Of a stretch of DNA of 64,000 nucleotides, positions 33,432-43,719 are shown piece after piece. Below the pieces are notes generated by a model that was given only the letters and a program-made list of their open reading frames with translations, searched no databases and was not told the origin of the DNA. This DNA is from a bacterium. GTDB lineage: Bacteria > Planctomycetota > Planctomycetia > Planctomycetales > Planctomycetaceae. The translations under genes and the position numbers were made by a program. The DNA lies in the NCBI GenBank assembly GCA_016124895.1, contig WGMU01000021.1:1-64000 (forward strand). Reading direction: 5' to 3'. The number at the start of each line of letters is the position of its first letter. The first letter of the stretch is position 1.

Positions 33432-36400
33432 ATGTCTCACGATCGTCGACCGTCTGAGGTGCCGGACGAAAATCACGACGGACGGACGCTCGTCCTGCTG
33501 GGAGCCGCCGGGGTGACAGGTCTCAGCGTTTTGATCGCTGGTGTGTACGGTCTGCTGGTGCTGCTCGGAGGGAATTCGAACTCCAAACTCAAACCTGCAC
33601 CACCCACGCTGGCCAGTGTCGATTCTGCTGCGTCGAGCGACTCGGACGTCGCCGTTGCCGAGTCGGCGGCCGCGCAGGATTCGCCGCGCCAGCCCGTTGA
33701 TGATCGGGAGATTGCTGCTGCAGAAAAATCCATCGCCGTGCCAGTCGTCACGAAGCCGGCTCCGGCCCAGCCAGCAGGTGCTATTGCTTCTGAGGCAACT
33801 CGTTCTGCTGAGTCGACGCGGCCAGCAGAAACTGCTGGTGCGAGTGAAACGGCGATCCCTGTCGAGACCGCTGCTGCCACCGCTGCTGATTCCAGAGAAG
33901 TCGCTGTGGCAGCGACCACTGCTCGCCCGAAAGCCGGTTCTGTCGCCGACCGCAGCTCGGTCCAGGCAACGGCAGACGTCGCGAGCTTCGAACCGACGCG
34001 CAAAGGCGAGCCGCTCGTTTATCACTGGGTGCCCGGCGAAATTCACGGTTACTCGATCAAGCTGACGGCGGAGCAGAATGGGCAGAAGCAGACGACGACA
34101 GGGAATGTCGAGCTGACCGTCAACTCGGGAAAGAAGACGACAGGCGACGATCAGAAGCCCGAAGACTCGAAGCCGGAAACGGGTACCGGTACTGCCTTCG
34201 TTGTTCGCTCGGATGGCTGGCTGGTGACCTGTGCTCACGTCGTACAGGGAGCGAGCAACATCGCCGTCATACTTGGCGGAACGGAATACGAAGCCGAAGT
34301 GGCAGCGAAGGATCCCGACAATGATCTCGCTCTGCTGCGTGTCAGGGCGAACGGGCTCTTGCCGGTCCCGCTGGCGGATGGCAACGCGGTTAAGCTCGGG
34401 CAGGATGTTCGCGCGGTCGGCTTTCCACTGACGACTGTGCTGGGAGAAGGCGTCAAAGTGACGCGAGGTTCGCTGTCCGGCATCCTGCAGGTTGACGCCG
34501 GCAAGCGATATCAGATCGACGCGGCGATCAATCCGGGCAACAGTGGCGGTCCGGTCGTCGACGAACGCGGCGCCGTCGTCGGCGTTGCCAGTTCGCGACT
34601 GGTCGGGCTCGAACTGACCCGGCTGGGCTTCTGCGTCCCCTGCGAACTGGTCAGCGAGTTTCTGAAGCAGCACAACGTGACTCCGGAAGGAACGCCGGCC
34701 GCGGCGCCGCTCGACGGCCCGGCACTCGCAGAAACGGTGTCGCGTGGTGTCGGCCTCGTCCGCGTCACCATCAATCCTTTGAAAGCGAGTGGCGAACTGT
34801 TCGCGCTCTCGACCAGTGGCAGTTTCCGAACCGAGCGACCGCGCAACGCCGGCGGCTTTATGCTGCCGATGATTCCCGACTCCAGCTTCGACCGCGGGGC
34901 AGTCACCGTCGACGCGAACGGACATCGTGAATCGTTCGAGGCTCCGGAGCAGCTTCCGTTTCTGGCCGGACCGATGGCACTGCTGACGGTTCATCCGCTC
35001 GATCAGTCCGGCCGGGATGCCTGGACCGTGCGTGAACGGATCAAAGTTGTCGTGCAGAAACGCAACAATGGTCCGGGCGGCTTCCCGATTCCGCGTATTC
35101 CGCGGCCGAGGATGCCGCGTCCATTTGGCGGACCGCGTGTCGGCAGCCCGTTTGATCCACAGGTCGTTAAGGAACTCGACGCCGTCGAAGTTCACCAGTA
35201 CCGGATCAAGTCGGATTCAGACGATCTGGTCGTGCTTGAGAAGACGTTCAGCCTGACGACGCTCGATGACGACAACCGGCCGTACTTCCGCATCTCCGGC
35301 ACCGGCGAGGTCACTTTCAGCCGCAAGAGTGGCCTGATCGAAAAATTTACGCTGGACCATCGCTTCGAGCAGAACAGCGAGAACGAACAGACGCGAATTC
35401 CCGTGCGGATCGAAGTTCAACACGAGGCGCCGGAAATTGTTGCTCAGATCAAACGCGAAGCCGCTGTCCGTCTGGCTGAGCTGCAGTTCAAACAGCAGCA
35501 GGACGCCGCCGAGAAGGCCGCACAACCGGCTGGCGGGAAACTCGATGCACTGCTCGAAACAATTCGCAACCCGAAGGATCAGGTTCAGAAGATCCGATTG
35601 CCGCAGACAATTGCGGAGCTTGAAAAGATCGCCGTCGAGCCAGACCGACAGGCAGAAATCGAAGCCGTCCTGCTCGAACAACTGGCCGATTCCAATCAGC
35701 AGGTGGCCGGAGCGGCGGCGGCGGCGCTCAGAGTCTGGGGCTCGAAAGCTTCGGTCGAACCGCTGATCGCGCGACTCGGCGATGGCAACGAGTTTGCTGT
35801 TGTGCGCGGCGTTTGTGGCACTCTGGCAGTCCTCGGCGATCAGCAAGCCGCCGAACCACTCGTCAAACTGCTCAGCAATCTGTCCGCTCAGCTTGCGGCG
35901 AAAGACGCGCTGATCAAACTCGGGCCGCTGTCCGAGGATGCAACGCTCGAACTTCTGTCCGAAAACGACAACCGCAAAGTACAACTGGCCTGCGAGATCC
36001 TGCAGAAGGTCGGCGGATCGAAGTCCATCAAGCCGCTCGAACTGATCGCCAGCGGCGACGACTTCTTTCGCAAGACGTTCGCAAAGCGAGCGCTCGACGA
36101 CGTCCGCAATCGCGCCGCTGATGAACAGGCCGTTGCGGCCGCGCAGAACAATGCCGACGCCGCTGGTCTTACGCCGCAACACCTTGCCGTGCAGCGACTG
36201 CTTGAGTCACTCAGGACTGCAGACAATTCATTTACACGCCACCAGACGCTTTCGGAACTCGGCAAACTGCCGCGCATTGACGCGCTGCAGCCCGAAGTCG
36301 AAACACTGTTGCTCAGCCAGTTGGCTGGCGGCGAAAACTCACTGAAGCATCCGACTCTCGGAGCCTTGAGGAACTGGGCGTCTGAGAAGAGCATCGGCCC

Positions 36401-36773
36401 GGTGCTGGCGATCATCGTCGACCCCGCACAGGCAGGGCTGCAGCCGGTCGCTGTTGAAGCACTCAAGCCGCTCGCGACAAAAGCCGTCGGCGACCGGATT
36501 GTTGAACAGGCTGGCGAGCAGCCACCGAGCTACGCGCTGCGGCAACTCATCGAGCAGGCCGGACTGTCAGAAACCGGCGAGCTGGCACTCGGCCAACTGG
36601 CAACGCTCGACGACAACCTCGAACGCAACGCCCTGATCGACCTGCTCGGATCGATCGGCTCCCCGGCCAGCCTGCCACTGCTCGACAGCCTGTCACAATC
36701 GCCGAAACCGACGACAAGGCTCTACGCCGCCACAATTGCCGCCACGAAGATTCGACTGCGACACGGCCTGTAG
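33432..36773 (+). CDS. membrane-anchored trypsin-like protease with C-terminal HEAT repeats
   Basis: A 1113-residue protein. A short cytoplasmic head is followed by one transmembrane helix (VLLGAAGVTGLSVLIAGVYGL, about 19-43). An Ala/Glu/Thr-rich linker runs to about 190. The S1C/trypsin-2 protease domain (about 250-415) has the triad His in TCAHVV, Asp in DPDNDLALLRV and Ser in NPGNSGGPVV near 369. A mixed region of unknown fold spans about 440-680 and includes a Pro/Arg-rich patch (GFPIPRIPRPRMP). HEAT/Armadillo repeats fill about 740-1110, for example AAAAALRVWGSKASVEPLIA. No PDZ domain follows the protease, unlike HtrA. A quality-control or regulatory protease on the outer side of the membrane seems likely. 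Confidence 0.85.
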   Translation: MSHDRRPSEVPDENHDGRTLVLLGAAGVTGLSVLIAGVYGLLVLLGGNSNSKLKPAPPTLASVDSAASSDSDVAVAESAAAQDSPRQPVDDREIAAAEKSIAVPVVTKPAPAQPAGAIASEATRSAESTRPAETAGASETAIPVETAAATAADSREVAVAATTARPKAGSVADRSSVQATADVASFEPTRKGEPLVYHWVPGEIHGYSIKLTAEQNGQKQTTTGNVELTVNSGKKTTGDDQKPEDSKPETGTGTAFVVRSDGWLVTCAHVVQGASNIAVILGGTEYEAEVAAKDPDNDLALLRVRANGLLPVPLADGNAVKLGQDVRAVGFPLTTVLGEGVKVTRGSLSGILQVDAGKRYQIDAAINPGNSGGPVVDERGAVVGVASSRLVGLELTRLGFCVPCELVSEFLKQHNVTPEGTPAAAPLDGPALAETVSRGVGLVRVTINPLKASGELFALSTSGSFRTERPRNAGGFMLPMIPDSSFDRGAVTVDANGHRESFEAPEQLPFLAGPMALLTVHPLDQSGRDAWTVRERIKVVVQKRNNGPGGFPIPRIPRPRMPRPFGGPRVGSPFDPQVVKELDAVEVHQYRIKSDSDDLVVLEKTFSLTTLDDDNRPYFRISGTGEVTFSRKSGLIEKFTLDHRFEQNSENEQTRIPVRIEVQHEAPEIVAQIKREAAVRLAELQFKQQQDAAEKAAQPAGGKLDALLETIRNPKDQVQKIRLPQTIAELEKIAVEPDRQAEIEAVLLEQLADSNQQVAGAAAAALRVWGSKASVEPLIARLGDGNEFAVVRGVCGTLAVLGDQQAAEPLVKLLSNLSAQLAAKDALIKLGPLSEDATLELLSENDNRKVQLACEILQKVGGSKSIKPLELIASGDDFFRKTFAKRALDDVRNRAADEQAVAAAQNNADAAGLTPQHLAVQRLLESLRTADNSFTRHQTLSELGKLPRIDALQPEVETLLLSQLAGGENSLKHPTLGALRNWASEKSIGPVLAIIVDPAQAGLQPVAVEALKPLATKAVGDRIVEQAGEQPPSYALRQLIEQAGLSETGELALGQLATLDDNLERNALIDLLGSIGSPASLPLLDSLSQSPKPTTRLYAATIAATKIRLRHGL

Positions 36774-36899
36774 TGCCGTCAGCGGGTCGGAATTCGCAGT
36801 CAAACGTCGTGTCCAGTTCGACACTGGCACAGAAACGAAGTCACTGGCCAGGCCTGTGGCAAACGGCACACGGGACTCTGACGGCAGCCGGGATCGTCG

Positions 36900-37937
36900 T
36901 CATCGATCCTTGAAGCCAGTCCCGCGTGTCTTCGTCTGAATCCGACAGAGATACATATCGGATGTCAGATACAGCACCGAGCCGTCGTTGCCCCAGGCGA
37001 CGTTGGCGATTCGTTCGCCCGTGACAATGCGGCCCAGCAGTTCGCCCTTCGGCGAGAGCACCAGCACGCCGCCCGGCCCGGTGGCAAATACGTTTCCATG
37101 AACGTCGACCTTCAGCCCGTCGCCGCCGCCTTTCGGAATGCGATCGTCCTTTGAGGAATCGAAGAACGGTTTCGGTGTTCCGAGATTGCCCTCCGCATCA
37201 ACAGGAAAGGCTCGCCAGACAGGGTCGCTGCCGTCGCTGCTGGCGACGTACAGAATCGACTCGTCCGGAGAAAATCCGATGCCGTTTGGCCGGGAGATCT
37301 CGCGGCACTGCAGCGTGACGGTGCCATCCGGTTCGAGCCGAAAGACGCCGCAGAAGTCGATCTCGCGCTGCGGGTCGTTCTCGCGCTGTGGCAGACCGTA
37401 AATCGGATCGGTGAAGAAGATGTCGCCGTTGCTGCGAATCGCCAGATCGTTCGGACTATTGAGTCGCTTCCCGTTCCAGCGATCCGCAAGCGTCATCTTG
37501 CCTCCGCCCGCAGTCAGCACCGAGATGCGCCGGTCGCCATGCTCACACAGCACCAGCCGGCCCAGCCTGTCGAGTGCCAGTCCATTGCTGCCCGGTTCCC
37601 GGCCGTAGTCAGCGACACCGGTGTAGCCGGCCGGTTTCATAAAGACTGAAGCTCCAACGCCTTCCTGCCACTTCATCACGACGTTGTGCGGGATGTCCGA
37701 AAAGAGAACGAAGCCGCCGAACCGGTTCTCTTTTTCCGGAATCCAGACCGGGCCTTCCGACCAGTCGAAGCCGCCGCAAAGCACCTCGATGACGGCGTCT
37801 TTGCCGATCAGCCTGTCGAGTTCGGTACTGAATCGGTCAACGTGTCCGATGTGCGGAAAGTTGGTTGTGTTCTGCGCGATGGAAACGCGCGGCTGGATCG
37901 CGAGCAGCGTTGCAGTCAGAAGGACAACGATTCTCAT
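36900..37937 (-). CDS. exported SMP-30/gluconolactonase-type beta-propeller
   Basis: A 345-residue protein of the SMP-30/gluconolactonase/LRE family. MRIVVLLTATLLAIQPRVSIA is a signal peptide. Family marks are CGGFDWSEGPVWIPEKENRF (metal-ligand Glu in EGP), NGLALDRLGRLVLCEHGDRR, LNSPNDLAIRSNGDIFFTDPIYG (Asn and Asp ligands) and RPNGIGFSPDESILYVASSD. It probably opens sugar lactones in the periplasm. GGAGAA lies 7 bases upstream of the ATG at 37937, and the longer open frame to 38072 lacks family sequence. It is divergent from the PH-domain gene with a 101-bp shared promoter gap. Confidence 0.9.
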   Translation of the reverse strand: MRIVVLLTATLLAIQPRVSIAQNTTNFPHIGHVDRFSTELDRLIGKDAVIEVLCGGFDWSEGPVWIPEKENRFGGFVLFSDIPHNVVMKWQEGVGASVFMKPAGYTGVADYGREPGSNGLALDRLGRLVLCEHGDRRISVLTAGGGKMTLADRWNGKRLNSPNDLAIRSNGDIFFTDPIYGLPQRENDPQREIDFCGVFRLEPDGTVTLQCREISRPNGIGFSPDESILYVASSDGSDPVWRAFPVDAEGNLGTPKPFFDSSKDDRIPKGGGDGLKVDVHGNVFATGPGGVLVLSPKGELLGRIVTGERIANVAWGNDGSVLYLTSDMYLCRIQTKTRGTGFKDR

Positions 37938-38038
37938 GCGGGATTCTCCAGTGCGTCCGGAAGTCTGATACGATCTCTCGACGTTCGACGACTTCGTTGA
38001 ATAATCCATTTCGTGGACCGAAAGAAGGGATCGCCAGC

Positions 38039-38413
38039 ATGGGATTTCTGAACGGGATGCTCGGCCTCTCATCTGAAGCCGACGCTGAAAAAGTCGAGAC
38101 GCAACTGCAGAAGATTCTGGTCGCTGGCGAGCAAGTCGAACTCGCCTATCAGCTTGTCAGGGATCTGACCGTGCTCACGAACCGGCGCATCATCCTCGTC
38201 GATAAACAGGGGCTCACCGGCCGGAAGACGGAATACGTCTCAATTCCTTACCGCAGCATCGTCAAGTTCTCGGTCGAGACAGCCGGGCACTTCGATCTCG
38301 ACGCCGACGTCACGCTGTGGCTGTCCGGACACACGGATCCCGTCAAACTCGAACTGCGGCGCAGCGGTGACGTCTCGGAACTCGTACGGCTGATCGCCAG
38401 TCATGCGTGCTGA
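38039..38413 (+). CDS. bacterial PH-domain protein
   Basis: A 124-residue soluble protein with a pleckstrin-homology-like fold as in the bacterial PH (bPH, YvbH-like) families. After a short helix (MGFLNGMLGLSSEADAEKVE) comes AYQLVRDLTVLTNRRIILVD, the signature strand pair, then YVSIPYRSIVKFSVETAGHFD and a final helix VSELVRLIASHAC. Similar small proteins are widespread; their ligand is unknown. AAGAAGGGA precedes the ATG at the expected distance. The gene is short, monocistronic and convergent with ftsH (49-bp gap without a hairpin). Confidence 0.8.
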   Translation: MGFLNGMLGLSSEADAEKVETQLQKILVAGEQVELAYQLVRDLTVLTNRRIILVDKQGLTGRKTEYVSIPYRSIVKFSVETAGHFDLDADVTLWLSGHTDPVKLELRRSGDVSELVRLIASHAC

Positions 38414-38462
38414 CTGGCCGCACACATGAGTCACGGACACCTGCCGAGATGGTCTCCCAGGA

Positions 38463-40499
38463 TCAGTTCGCCTCTGCCGTGTCAGACGTCTCTGATGACT
38501 CAGACTCGTCAGGCAGTTCCGCGGCCGGAACATCTCCCTCTGCCTTGCCAGGCTTGGGATGAGTACCGGGCACGATCTGCGGACCGGGATGATGCTCGTC
38601 GAGGATCCGTTTCAGATGATCGGCATCCATCGTCTCGACCTCAAGCAACTCGCGCGTCATCTGTTCGAGAACAGCGCGACGGCGACGCAGGATATCGAGC
38701 ACCGTCGCATTGCACTCGTCGAGAATGCGTTTCACTTCGAGGTCGATCTCGCGGATCGTCTGCTCGGCATGGACCGGCTCGGCGGCAGTGGTCACTCCGA
38801 GAAACGGATTCGATCGCGACTCGCTGTAGTGAATGCGACCGAGCTTCGGACTCATGCCGAACTCCGTGACCATACGCCGCGCGATATCAGTCGCTCGCTG
38901 CAGATCGTTCTGCGCACCGACTGACGTCTCGTTGTAGACGACGTCTTCAGCCGCAATACCGCCCAGCAGGCAGCAGATCGAACTGACCAGCTCAGTCTGA
39001 GTCCGATTATGCCGTTCGCTGTCCGGCAGGTGCATCGTGTAGCCGAGTGCCTGACCTCGCGGAATGATGGAAATCTTGTGGACCGGGTCGGCATTCGGCA
39101 GGCTGCAGGCGATGAGCGCGTGCCCGCATTCGTGATACGCGGTGCGTTCTTTCTCTTCTTCGTCGAGCACTCGGCTCTGCTTTTCGAGGCCCGCGACAAC
39201 GCGTTCAAATCCCTCTTCAAATTCCTTCATCGTGACGCACTTCAGGCTCTTCCGAGCGGCCAGCAGCGCTGCCTCGTTCACCAGATTCGCGAGGTCCGCA
39301 CCGACAAAACCAGCGGTCAGCTTCGCAATCCGCGCCAGATCAACGGTCTCGTTGATTTTGACCTTCGTTGAGTGGACCTTGAGAATCCGCTCCCGACCTT
39401 TGATATCCGGCCGGTCGACGATGACGTGCCGGTCAAACCGCCCCGGACGCAGCAGCGCGGGGTCGAGCACGTCGATCCGGTTTGTTGCGGCCATCACAAT
39501 GACGCTCTGGTCGGAACCGAAACCGTCCATCTCGACCAGCAGTGCGTTGAGGGTCTGCTCGCGTTCGTCGTGACTGCCGGGCACTCCGGCGGAACGAGCC
39601 TTGCCGAGGGCGTCGAGTTCGTCGATGAAAATAATGCACGGCGATCGCTGAGCCGCCTGCTGGAACATATCACGCACGCGTGCCGCACCAACGCCGACGA
39701 ACATCTCGACGAAATCGGACCCCGACAGACTGACGAAGGGAACTCCCGCTTCACCGGCGACCGCTTTCGCCAGCAGCGTCTTACCGGTGCCTGGCGGGCC
39801 GACCAGCAGCACACCTTTCGGAATACGGCCACCGAGTGCCTGGTACTTGCCCGGAGACTTCAGAAACTCGACGACTTCCTTGAGTTCTTCAACGGCTTCG
39901 TCGATGCCTGCCACATCGTCAAACGTGATGCCCAGATCGTCCTGAGCGTAAACCTTGCCGCGACTCCGCCCGAATGCGAGCGCCGATCCGGCGCCCCCCA
40001 TGCGGCGCAGCATCAGGATGAACAGCAGCACGAACGGGGCGGCAATCAGCAGCAGCAGGATGTAGGCATCCCAGTTGGAGGGTCCGGCTTCAAACTCGAA
40101 GCCGATGCCTTTCTTCTCCAGCAGTTCGCAGAGAGATTCGCGCGCTTCGGAGTGCATTGAACCAGCGGGGATCTGAAATGTCTGCGGCTTGATCTTCGGT
40201 TCGGAACCGTCCTCAGGCACCGGCTGGTCCTGCCAAGTGATCGAGTTCAGCCGGAACAGCAGTTCGTGGACGTTGGTCGGATTGAGTTCGCCCGACTCGA
40301 CCTGTTTCTTGAACTCGCTGTAGCTGACGACTTTCGCGCTGCTGCGACCCGAGATCAGCGGGTAGAAGACCAGCAGAATTGTCGCGACGATCAGCAGGAT
40401 CAGAATGATCCGATTCGACGCTGGCGACTCCGGCTTGCCCGGCGGCTTGCCCTTCTTCGGTTCTCCTGACTCCGGCGGAACCTGCTGCGAATCTGACAT
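38463..40499 (-). CDS. ftsH: ATP-dependent zinc metalloprotease FtsH
   Basis: A 678-residue inner-membrane AAA+ protease that degrades misfolded membrane and regulatory proteins. It has two transmembrane helices ([16 protein letters not shown] near 30-45 and [19 protein letters not shown] near 145-163) around a periplasmic segment. The AAA+ module has Walker A GPPGTGKT, Walker [10 protein letters not shown] and the [21 protein letters not shown]. The M41 zinc site reads HECGH (HEXXH) with the third ligand in the [13 protein letters not shown] region. The Met at 40499 ([10 protein letters not shown]) is preferred over the one at 40523. The promoter should lie in the 200-bp gap after the phosphofructokinase gene. 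Confidence 0.97.
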   Translation of the reverse strand: MSDSQQVPPESGEPKKGKPPGKPESPASNRIILILLIVATILLVFYPLISGRSSAKVVSYSEFKKQVESGELNPTNVHELLFRLNSITWQDQPVPEDGSEPKIKPQTFQIPAGSMHSEARESLCELLEKKGIGFEFEAGPSNWDAYILLLLIAAPFVLLFILMLRRMGGAGSALAFGRSRGKVYAQDDLGITFDDVAGIDEAVEELKEVVEFLKSPGKYQALGGRIPKGVLLVGPPGTGKTLLAKAVAGEAGVPFVSLSGSDFVEMFVGVGAARVRDMFQQAAQRSPCIIFIDELDALGKARSAGVPGSHDEREQTLNALLVEMDGFGSDQSVIVMAATNRIDVLDPALLRPGRFDRHVIVDRPDIKGRERILKVHSTKVKINETVDLARIAKLTAGFVGADLANLVNEAALLAARKSLKCVTMKEFEEGFERVVAGLEKQSRVLDEEEKERTAYHECGHALIACSLPNADPVHKISIIPRGQALGYTMHLPDSERHNRTQTELVSSICCLLGGIAAEDVVYNETSVGAQNDLQRATDIARRMVTEFGMSPKLGRIHYSESRSNPFLGVTTAAEPVHAEQTIREIDLEVKRILDECNATVLDILRRRRAVLEQMTRELLEVETMDADHLKRILDEHHPGPQIVPGTHPKPGKAEGDVPAAELPDESESSETSDTAEAN

Positions 40500-40700
40500 G
40501 CGGCGCTCATTCTGCAAAATCAATAGCGGACGTCTGTCCCGCGGGTTCTTTGAGCAAACTACCGGGACGCCTCTCGGCGAACTCTACGACAAGGCAGTTC
40601 CCGACCGACAGGCAAATTCTGGATTTCCGGGATTGGACAGTCGCCGTATCGTCGAGGTCGGCCTGCGCAGATTTGTGTCGGCCTGAACAAGACCGGCAGC

Positions 40701-42017
40701 TTATTGCACATAGGTTTCGAGGAATCGGGCGAGCTGATGGAAATCGCAGCCCGGCTCGATGTATCGCACGACGGTGACCAGGTCCTGCGGATTGACCAGT
40801 TCCTCGAACGGCACAAACCGCAGGTCGAGCTGGCCGACGATCGAGACCATTACTCCGTTCAACTTGTTCTCAACAATGGCCCGATAGGCACCGACTCCAA
40901 GCTGACTGCCGAGCATGACGTCAAACGCGGTGGGCGGAGCACAGCGAGATTCGTAGCCGAGTTGCAGTCCGGTGACTTTACGTGACTTACCGGTCTGCTC
41001 TCTGTACTCAGCCGCGACCAGTTTCGCAAACTGCTTGCCGAGGTCGACGTGTGCGACCGAAATGTGACCGTGGTCGTCGCGAGGAATCCCTTCGAGCTGG
41101 CTGGATGGCATCATTTCGGCGAGTCCTTCGGCCAGAATGATCGTGCCATATCGCTTATTGTACTTGTCCTCACGGACGCGCATCGTCTTGACAATGCGCT
41201 TCACGACACCGTCAATCCTCATGATCTTGCGGCTTTCTGTCGCTCCCGTCTTCGGGTTCGTCCACGATTCCTCGTCAGCCAGCTCGCCGGTGATATCTTC
41301 CACGCTGATCACGAGACTCGCTTCACTGGCGATCGCCGCCCCGTATGCCAGCCAACCGGCACTGCGGCCCATTGACTCAGCGACGAAGTAACTTTCGCTG
41401 GCTTCGGCGTCAGCCAGCAGGTTGCGCAGTTCGCCGGCCAGAACCTCGACGGCGGTAAAATACCCGAATGTAAAATCGATCCCGTTGTAATCGTTGTCGA
41501 TCGTTTTCGGGATGTGGACGACCGGCAGCTTCTTACTGCCTGCGGGCAGCGTCTCCTGGTAAAGCTTGAACTTGTTGGCGGTTTTCAGCGTGTCATCACC
41601 GCCAATCGAGACAAGCGCGTCGACGCCCAGAGACAGCAGGGCTTCGTAGGTCGTCTTCATGGGAGCCGTCTTTTCGGCGTCCTGCATATCAGCCATCGAC
41701 TGGATCAGCTTGCCGGGGTTGGCTCGCGCAGTGCCGATGATGATGCCTCGCTGGTTGCGCGTCCGCTTCAGCTTGTGGCCATCGAGAATGACGTAATCGC
41801 GACCTTCCTGCAGCGGGTTGTCCGGACCGAACTCCATCAGGTGACGATAACCATGCAGGACGCCAACGGCTTCGATGCCACTCTTCTCGAACGATGAGGC
41901 GCAGGTTGAAATGACGGCGTTGGCGGCAGGAGCCGGGCCTCCGGAGAAGAGAATCGCAACGCGTTTGAAACTGTGCTCGACTTTTTCGGGATGCGCGAGC
42001 GGACGGGCCTGGGCCAT
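40701..42017 (-). CDS. pfp: 6-phosphofructokinase, probably PPi-dependent type
   Basis: A 438-residue glycolytic enzyme phosphorylating fructose 6-phosphate. VAILFSGGPAPAANAVIST is the phosphate-donor loop, SIGGDDTLKTANKF the second donor motif (about 134-147), and VHIPKTIDNDYNG the substrate motif. In this family Asp at the second D of GGDD together with Lys in PKTIDND is the accepted mark of pyrophosphate rather than ATP use, so I infer a reversible PPi enzyme. An AMGRSAGWLAYGAA-like motif (ESMGRSAGWLAYG) contacts the sugar phosphate. An AGGAG site 8 bases before the ATG at 42017 fixes the start. It sits between accC and ftsH, with gaps over 100 bp on both sides. Confidence 0.9.
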   Translation of the reverse strand: MAQARPLAHPEKVEHSFKRVAILFSGGPAPAANAVISTCASSFEKSGIEAVGVLHGYRHLMEFGPDNPLQEGRDYVILDGHKLKRTRNQRGIIIGTARANPGKLIQSMADMQDAEKTAPMKTTYEALLSLGVDALVSIGGDDTLKTANKFKLYQETLPAGSKKLPVVHIPKTIDNDYNGIDFTFGYFTAVEVLAGELRNLLADAEASESYFVAESMGRSAGWLAYGAAIASEASLVISVEDITGELADEESWTNPKTGATESRKIMRIDGVVKRIVKTMRVREDKYNKRYGTIILAEGLAEMMPSSQLEGIPRDDHGHISVAHVDLGKQFAKLVAAEYREQTGKSRKVTGLQLGYESRCAPPTAFDVMLGSQLGVGAYRAIVENKLNGVMVSIVGQLDLRFVPFEELVNPQDLVTVVRYIEPGCDFHQLARFLETYVQ

Positions 42018-42117
42018 CGAACTAACTCCTGAGTCTCTCAGCTTGTCGTGTGATTGAGGTTTCTGCCTGTGGCGCCAAACTGCTCTGACTGCCACTGAAA
42101 AACGGTGGATGCCTGGC

Positions 42118-43476
42118 TCACTCGGCTGGAATGAACTGATCGATCGTCCGTTCCAGCCAGCGAGTGTCAACTTCGCCATTGGCAAAGGCCGGGTCACGCA
42201 GAATCTGCTTGAGCAGCGGAATCGTTGTGGCGACGCCTTCGATGACAAATTCATCCAGCGCCCGCAACATGCACGCAATCGCCTGTTCGCGGGTCGGACG
42301 ATGCACGATCAGCTTGCCAACCATCGAATCGTAATAGGGGCTGATGCGATAGCCCTCGTGAACGTGCGAATCAAACCGCACGCCGCGGCCACCGGGCACT
42401 CGCAGTTTTGTGATCGTTCCGGGACTGCCCCGGAAATCATGATTCGGGTCTTCTGCGTTAATGCGAACTTCGATCGCTGAACCGTTGCGAGGGATGTCAT
42501 CCTGCGTGAAGCTCAGTTTTTCACCTGCCGCCACGCGGATCTGTTCTTCGATCAGGTCGATTCCGGAAACCTGCTCCGAAACCGGATGTTCAACCTGAAT
42601 CCGCGCATTAACTTCGATGAAGTAGAAATTGAAATCCCTGTCAACGATGAACTCGACGGTGCCGGCATTGTCGTAATCCGCTGACCTGATGAGCCGGCAC
42701 GCCGATTCGCAGATCGACTGCCGCACGGCTTCGGGAAGATTCGGCGCTGGCGATTCCTCAATCAGCTTCTGGTGCTTACGCTGCGTTGAGCAGTCACGTT
42801 CCCACAGATGGAGAACGTGACCGTGCCGGTCGGCCAGGATCTGCACCTCAATATGCCGCGGGTTCTCAACGTACTTTTCGAGATAGACTCCGGCGTTCTT
42901 GAACGCCTTCTCGGCTTCCTGAGCGGCGTTTTTCAGGCCGCTTTTGAGGTCGTCAACATTGCGGGCAACCCGCATCCCCTTACCGCCGCCGCCAGCCGTT
43001 GCCTTGATTAGAACGGGATAGCCGATTTCCTCGGCAATGCGGACAGCTTCAGCTTCGCTGGTGATGAGGCCGTCGCTGCCTGGCACAACCGGAACATCGG
43101 CGGCCATCGCCATCTGACGGGCGGCGACCTTGTCGCCCAGCTTGTTCATCGCTTCGTGCGGAGGGCCGATGAACTCGATATCACACTCGCGACAGATGCG
43201 GGCAAATTCGGCGTTCTCCGCCAGAAAGCCGTATCCGGGATGAATTGCCTGCGCGTTCCCGATCTCGGCAGCAGCGATGATATTGTTGAAAAAGAGATAG
43301 CTGTTCGTCGAAGGCGCAGGTCCGATGCAGTACTTCTCGTCAGCCAGTTCGAGATAGTGCGCTCCGCGGTCGGCCTCACTGAAAACCGCCACGGATTCAA
43401 TCCCGAGTTCCCGACAGGCACGGATCACGCGCAGAGCGATTTCACCACGATTCGCGACAAGGATGCGCTGAAACAT
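42118..43476 (-). CDS. accC: biotin carboxylase subunit of acetyl-CoA carboxylase
   Basis: A 452-residue enzyme that carboxylates biotin on BCCP using ATP and bicarbonate, the first step of fatty-acid synthesis. The N-terminal [20 protein letters not shown] is diagnostic. The ATP-grasp Gly loop is [13 protein letters not shown], the biotin/bicarbonate region includes HIEVQILAD and [16 protein letters not shown], and the C-terminal domain has RINAEDP. Length is normal (E. coli 449). It follows accB on the same strand, but 241 bp and a hairpin terminator lie between them, so expression may be partly independent. Confidence 0.96.
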   Translation of the reverse strand: MFQRILVANRGEIALRVIRACRELGIESVAVFSEADRGAHYLELADEKYCIGPAPSTNSYLFFNNIIAAAEIGNAQAIHPGYGFLAENAEFARICRECDIEFIGPPHEAMNKLGDKVAARQMAMAADVPVVPGSDGLITSEAEAVRIAEEIGYPVLIKATAGGGGKGMRVARNVDDLKSGLKNAAQEAEKAFKNAGVYLEKYVENPRHIEVQILADRHGHVLHLWERDCSTQRKHQKLIEESPAPNLPEAVRQSICESACRLIRSADYDNAGTVEFIVDRDFNFYFIEVNARIQVEHPVSEQVSGIDLIEEQIRVAAGEKLSFTQDDIPRNGSAIEVRINAEDPNHDFRGSPGTITKLRVPGGRGVRFDSHVHEGYRISPYYDSMVGKLIVHRPTREQAIACMLRALDEFVIEGVATTIPLLKQILRDPAFANGEVDTRWLERTIDQFIPAE

Positions 43477-43610
43477 AGGCGTCCAACGAATTCGGTTTGA
43501 GGAGTGTCTGCTCGACCCGTTCCGACTGAGAACCGGGCTTCAGCCAAACTGGACAGCGACGTGTGAACTGTCAGCGGCCCGGATCAGTCGTGAGACGGAG
43601 TCGTTCTGAA

Positions 43611-43648
43611 AAAAGAGCCTGTCCGACGGCAATTTCGGTCGAACAGGC
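43611..43648 (-). terminator. hairpin terminator between accB and accC
   Basis: Arms 43617-43627 (gcctgtccgac) and 43638-43648 pair with one mismatch. On the minus strand the stem is followed by a T-rich run (complement of the a-run ending at 43614). It lies 72 bp past the accB stop, so part of the accB transcripts should end here before accC. Confidence 0.72.
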
Positions 43649-43719
43649 ACGGCATCATTCCATCACATCCTGGTTGTGAGCGGCGGCTGGCCGGTCCGTT
43701 CACCTGTCGATTCCCGTCG

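Noticed and set aside
33339-35195. Long minus-strand open frame (618 codons) across the protease gene
   Set aside because: Antisense shadow of the trypsin-HEAT gene: Arg/Asp-rich, no domain, while the plus strand has an intact protease triad.
36900-38072. Extended N-terminus of the SMP-30 gene (start at 38072)
   Set aside because: It would run through the divergent PH-domain gene start; the Met at 37937 with GGAGAA upstream and a signal peptide fits better.
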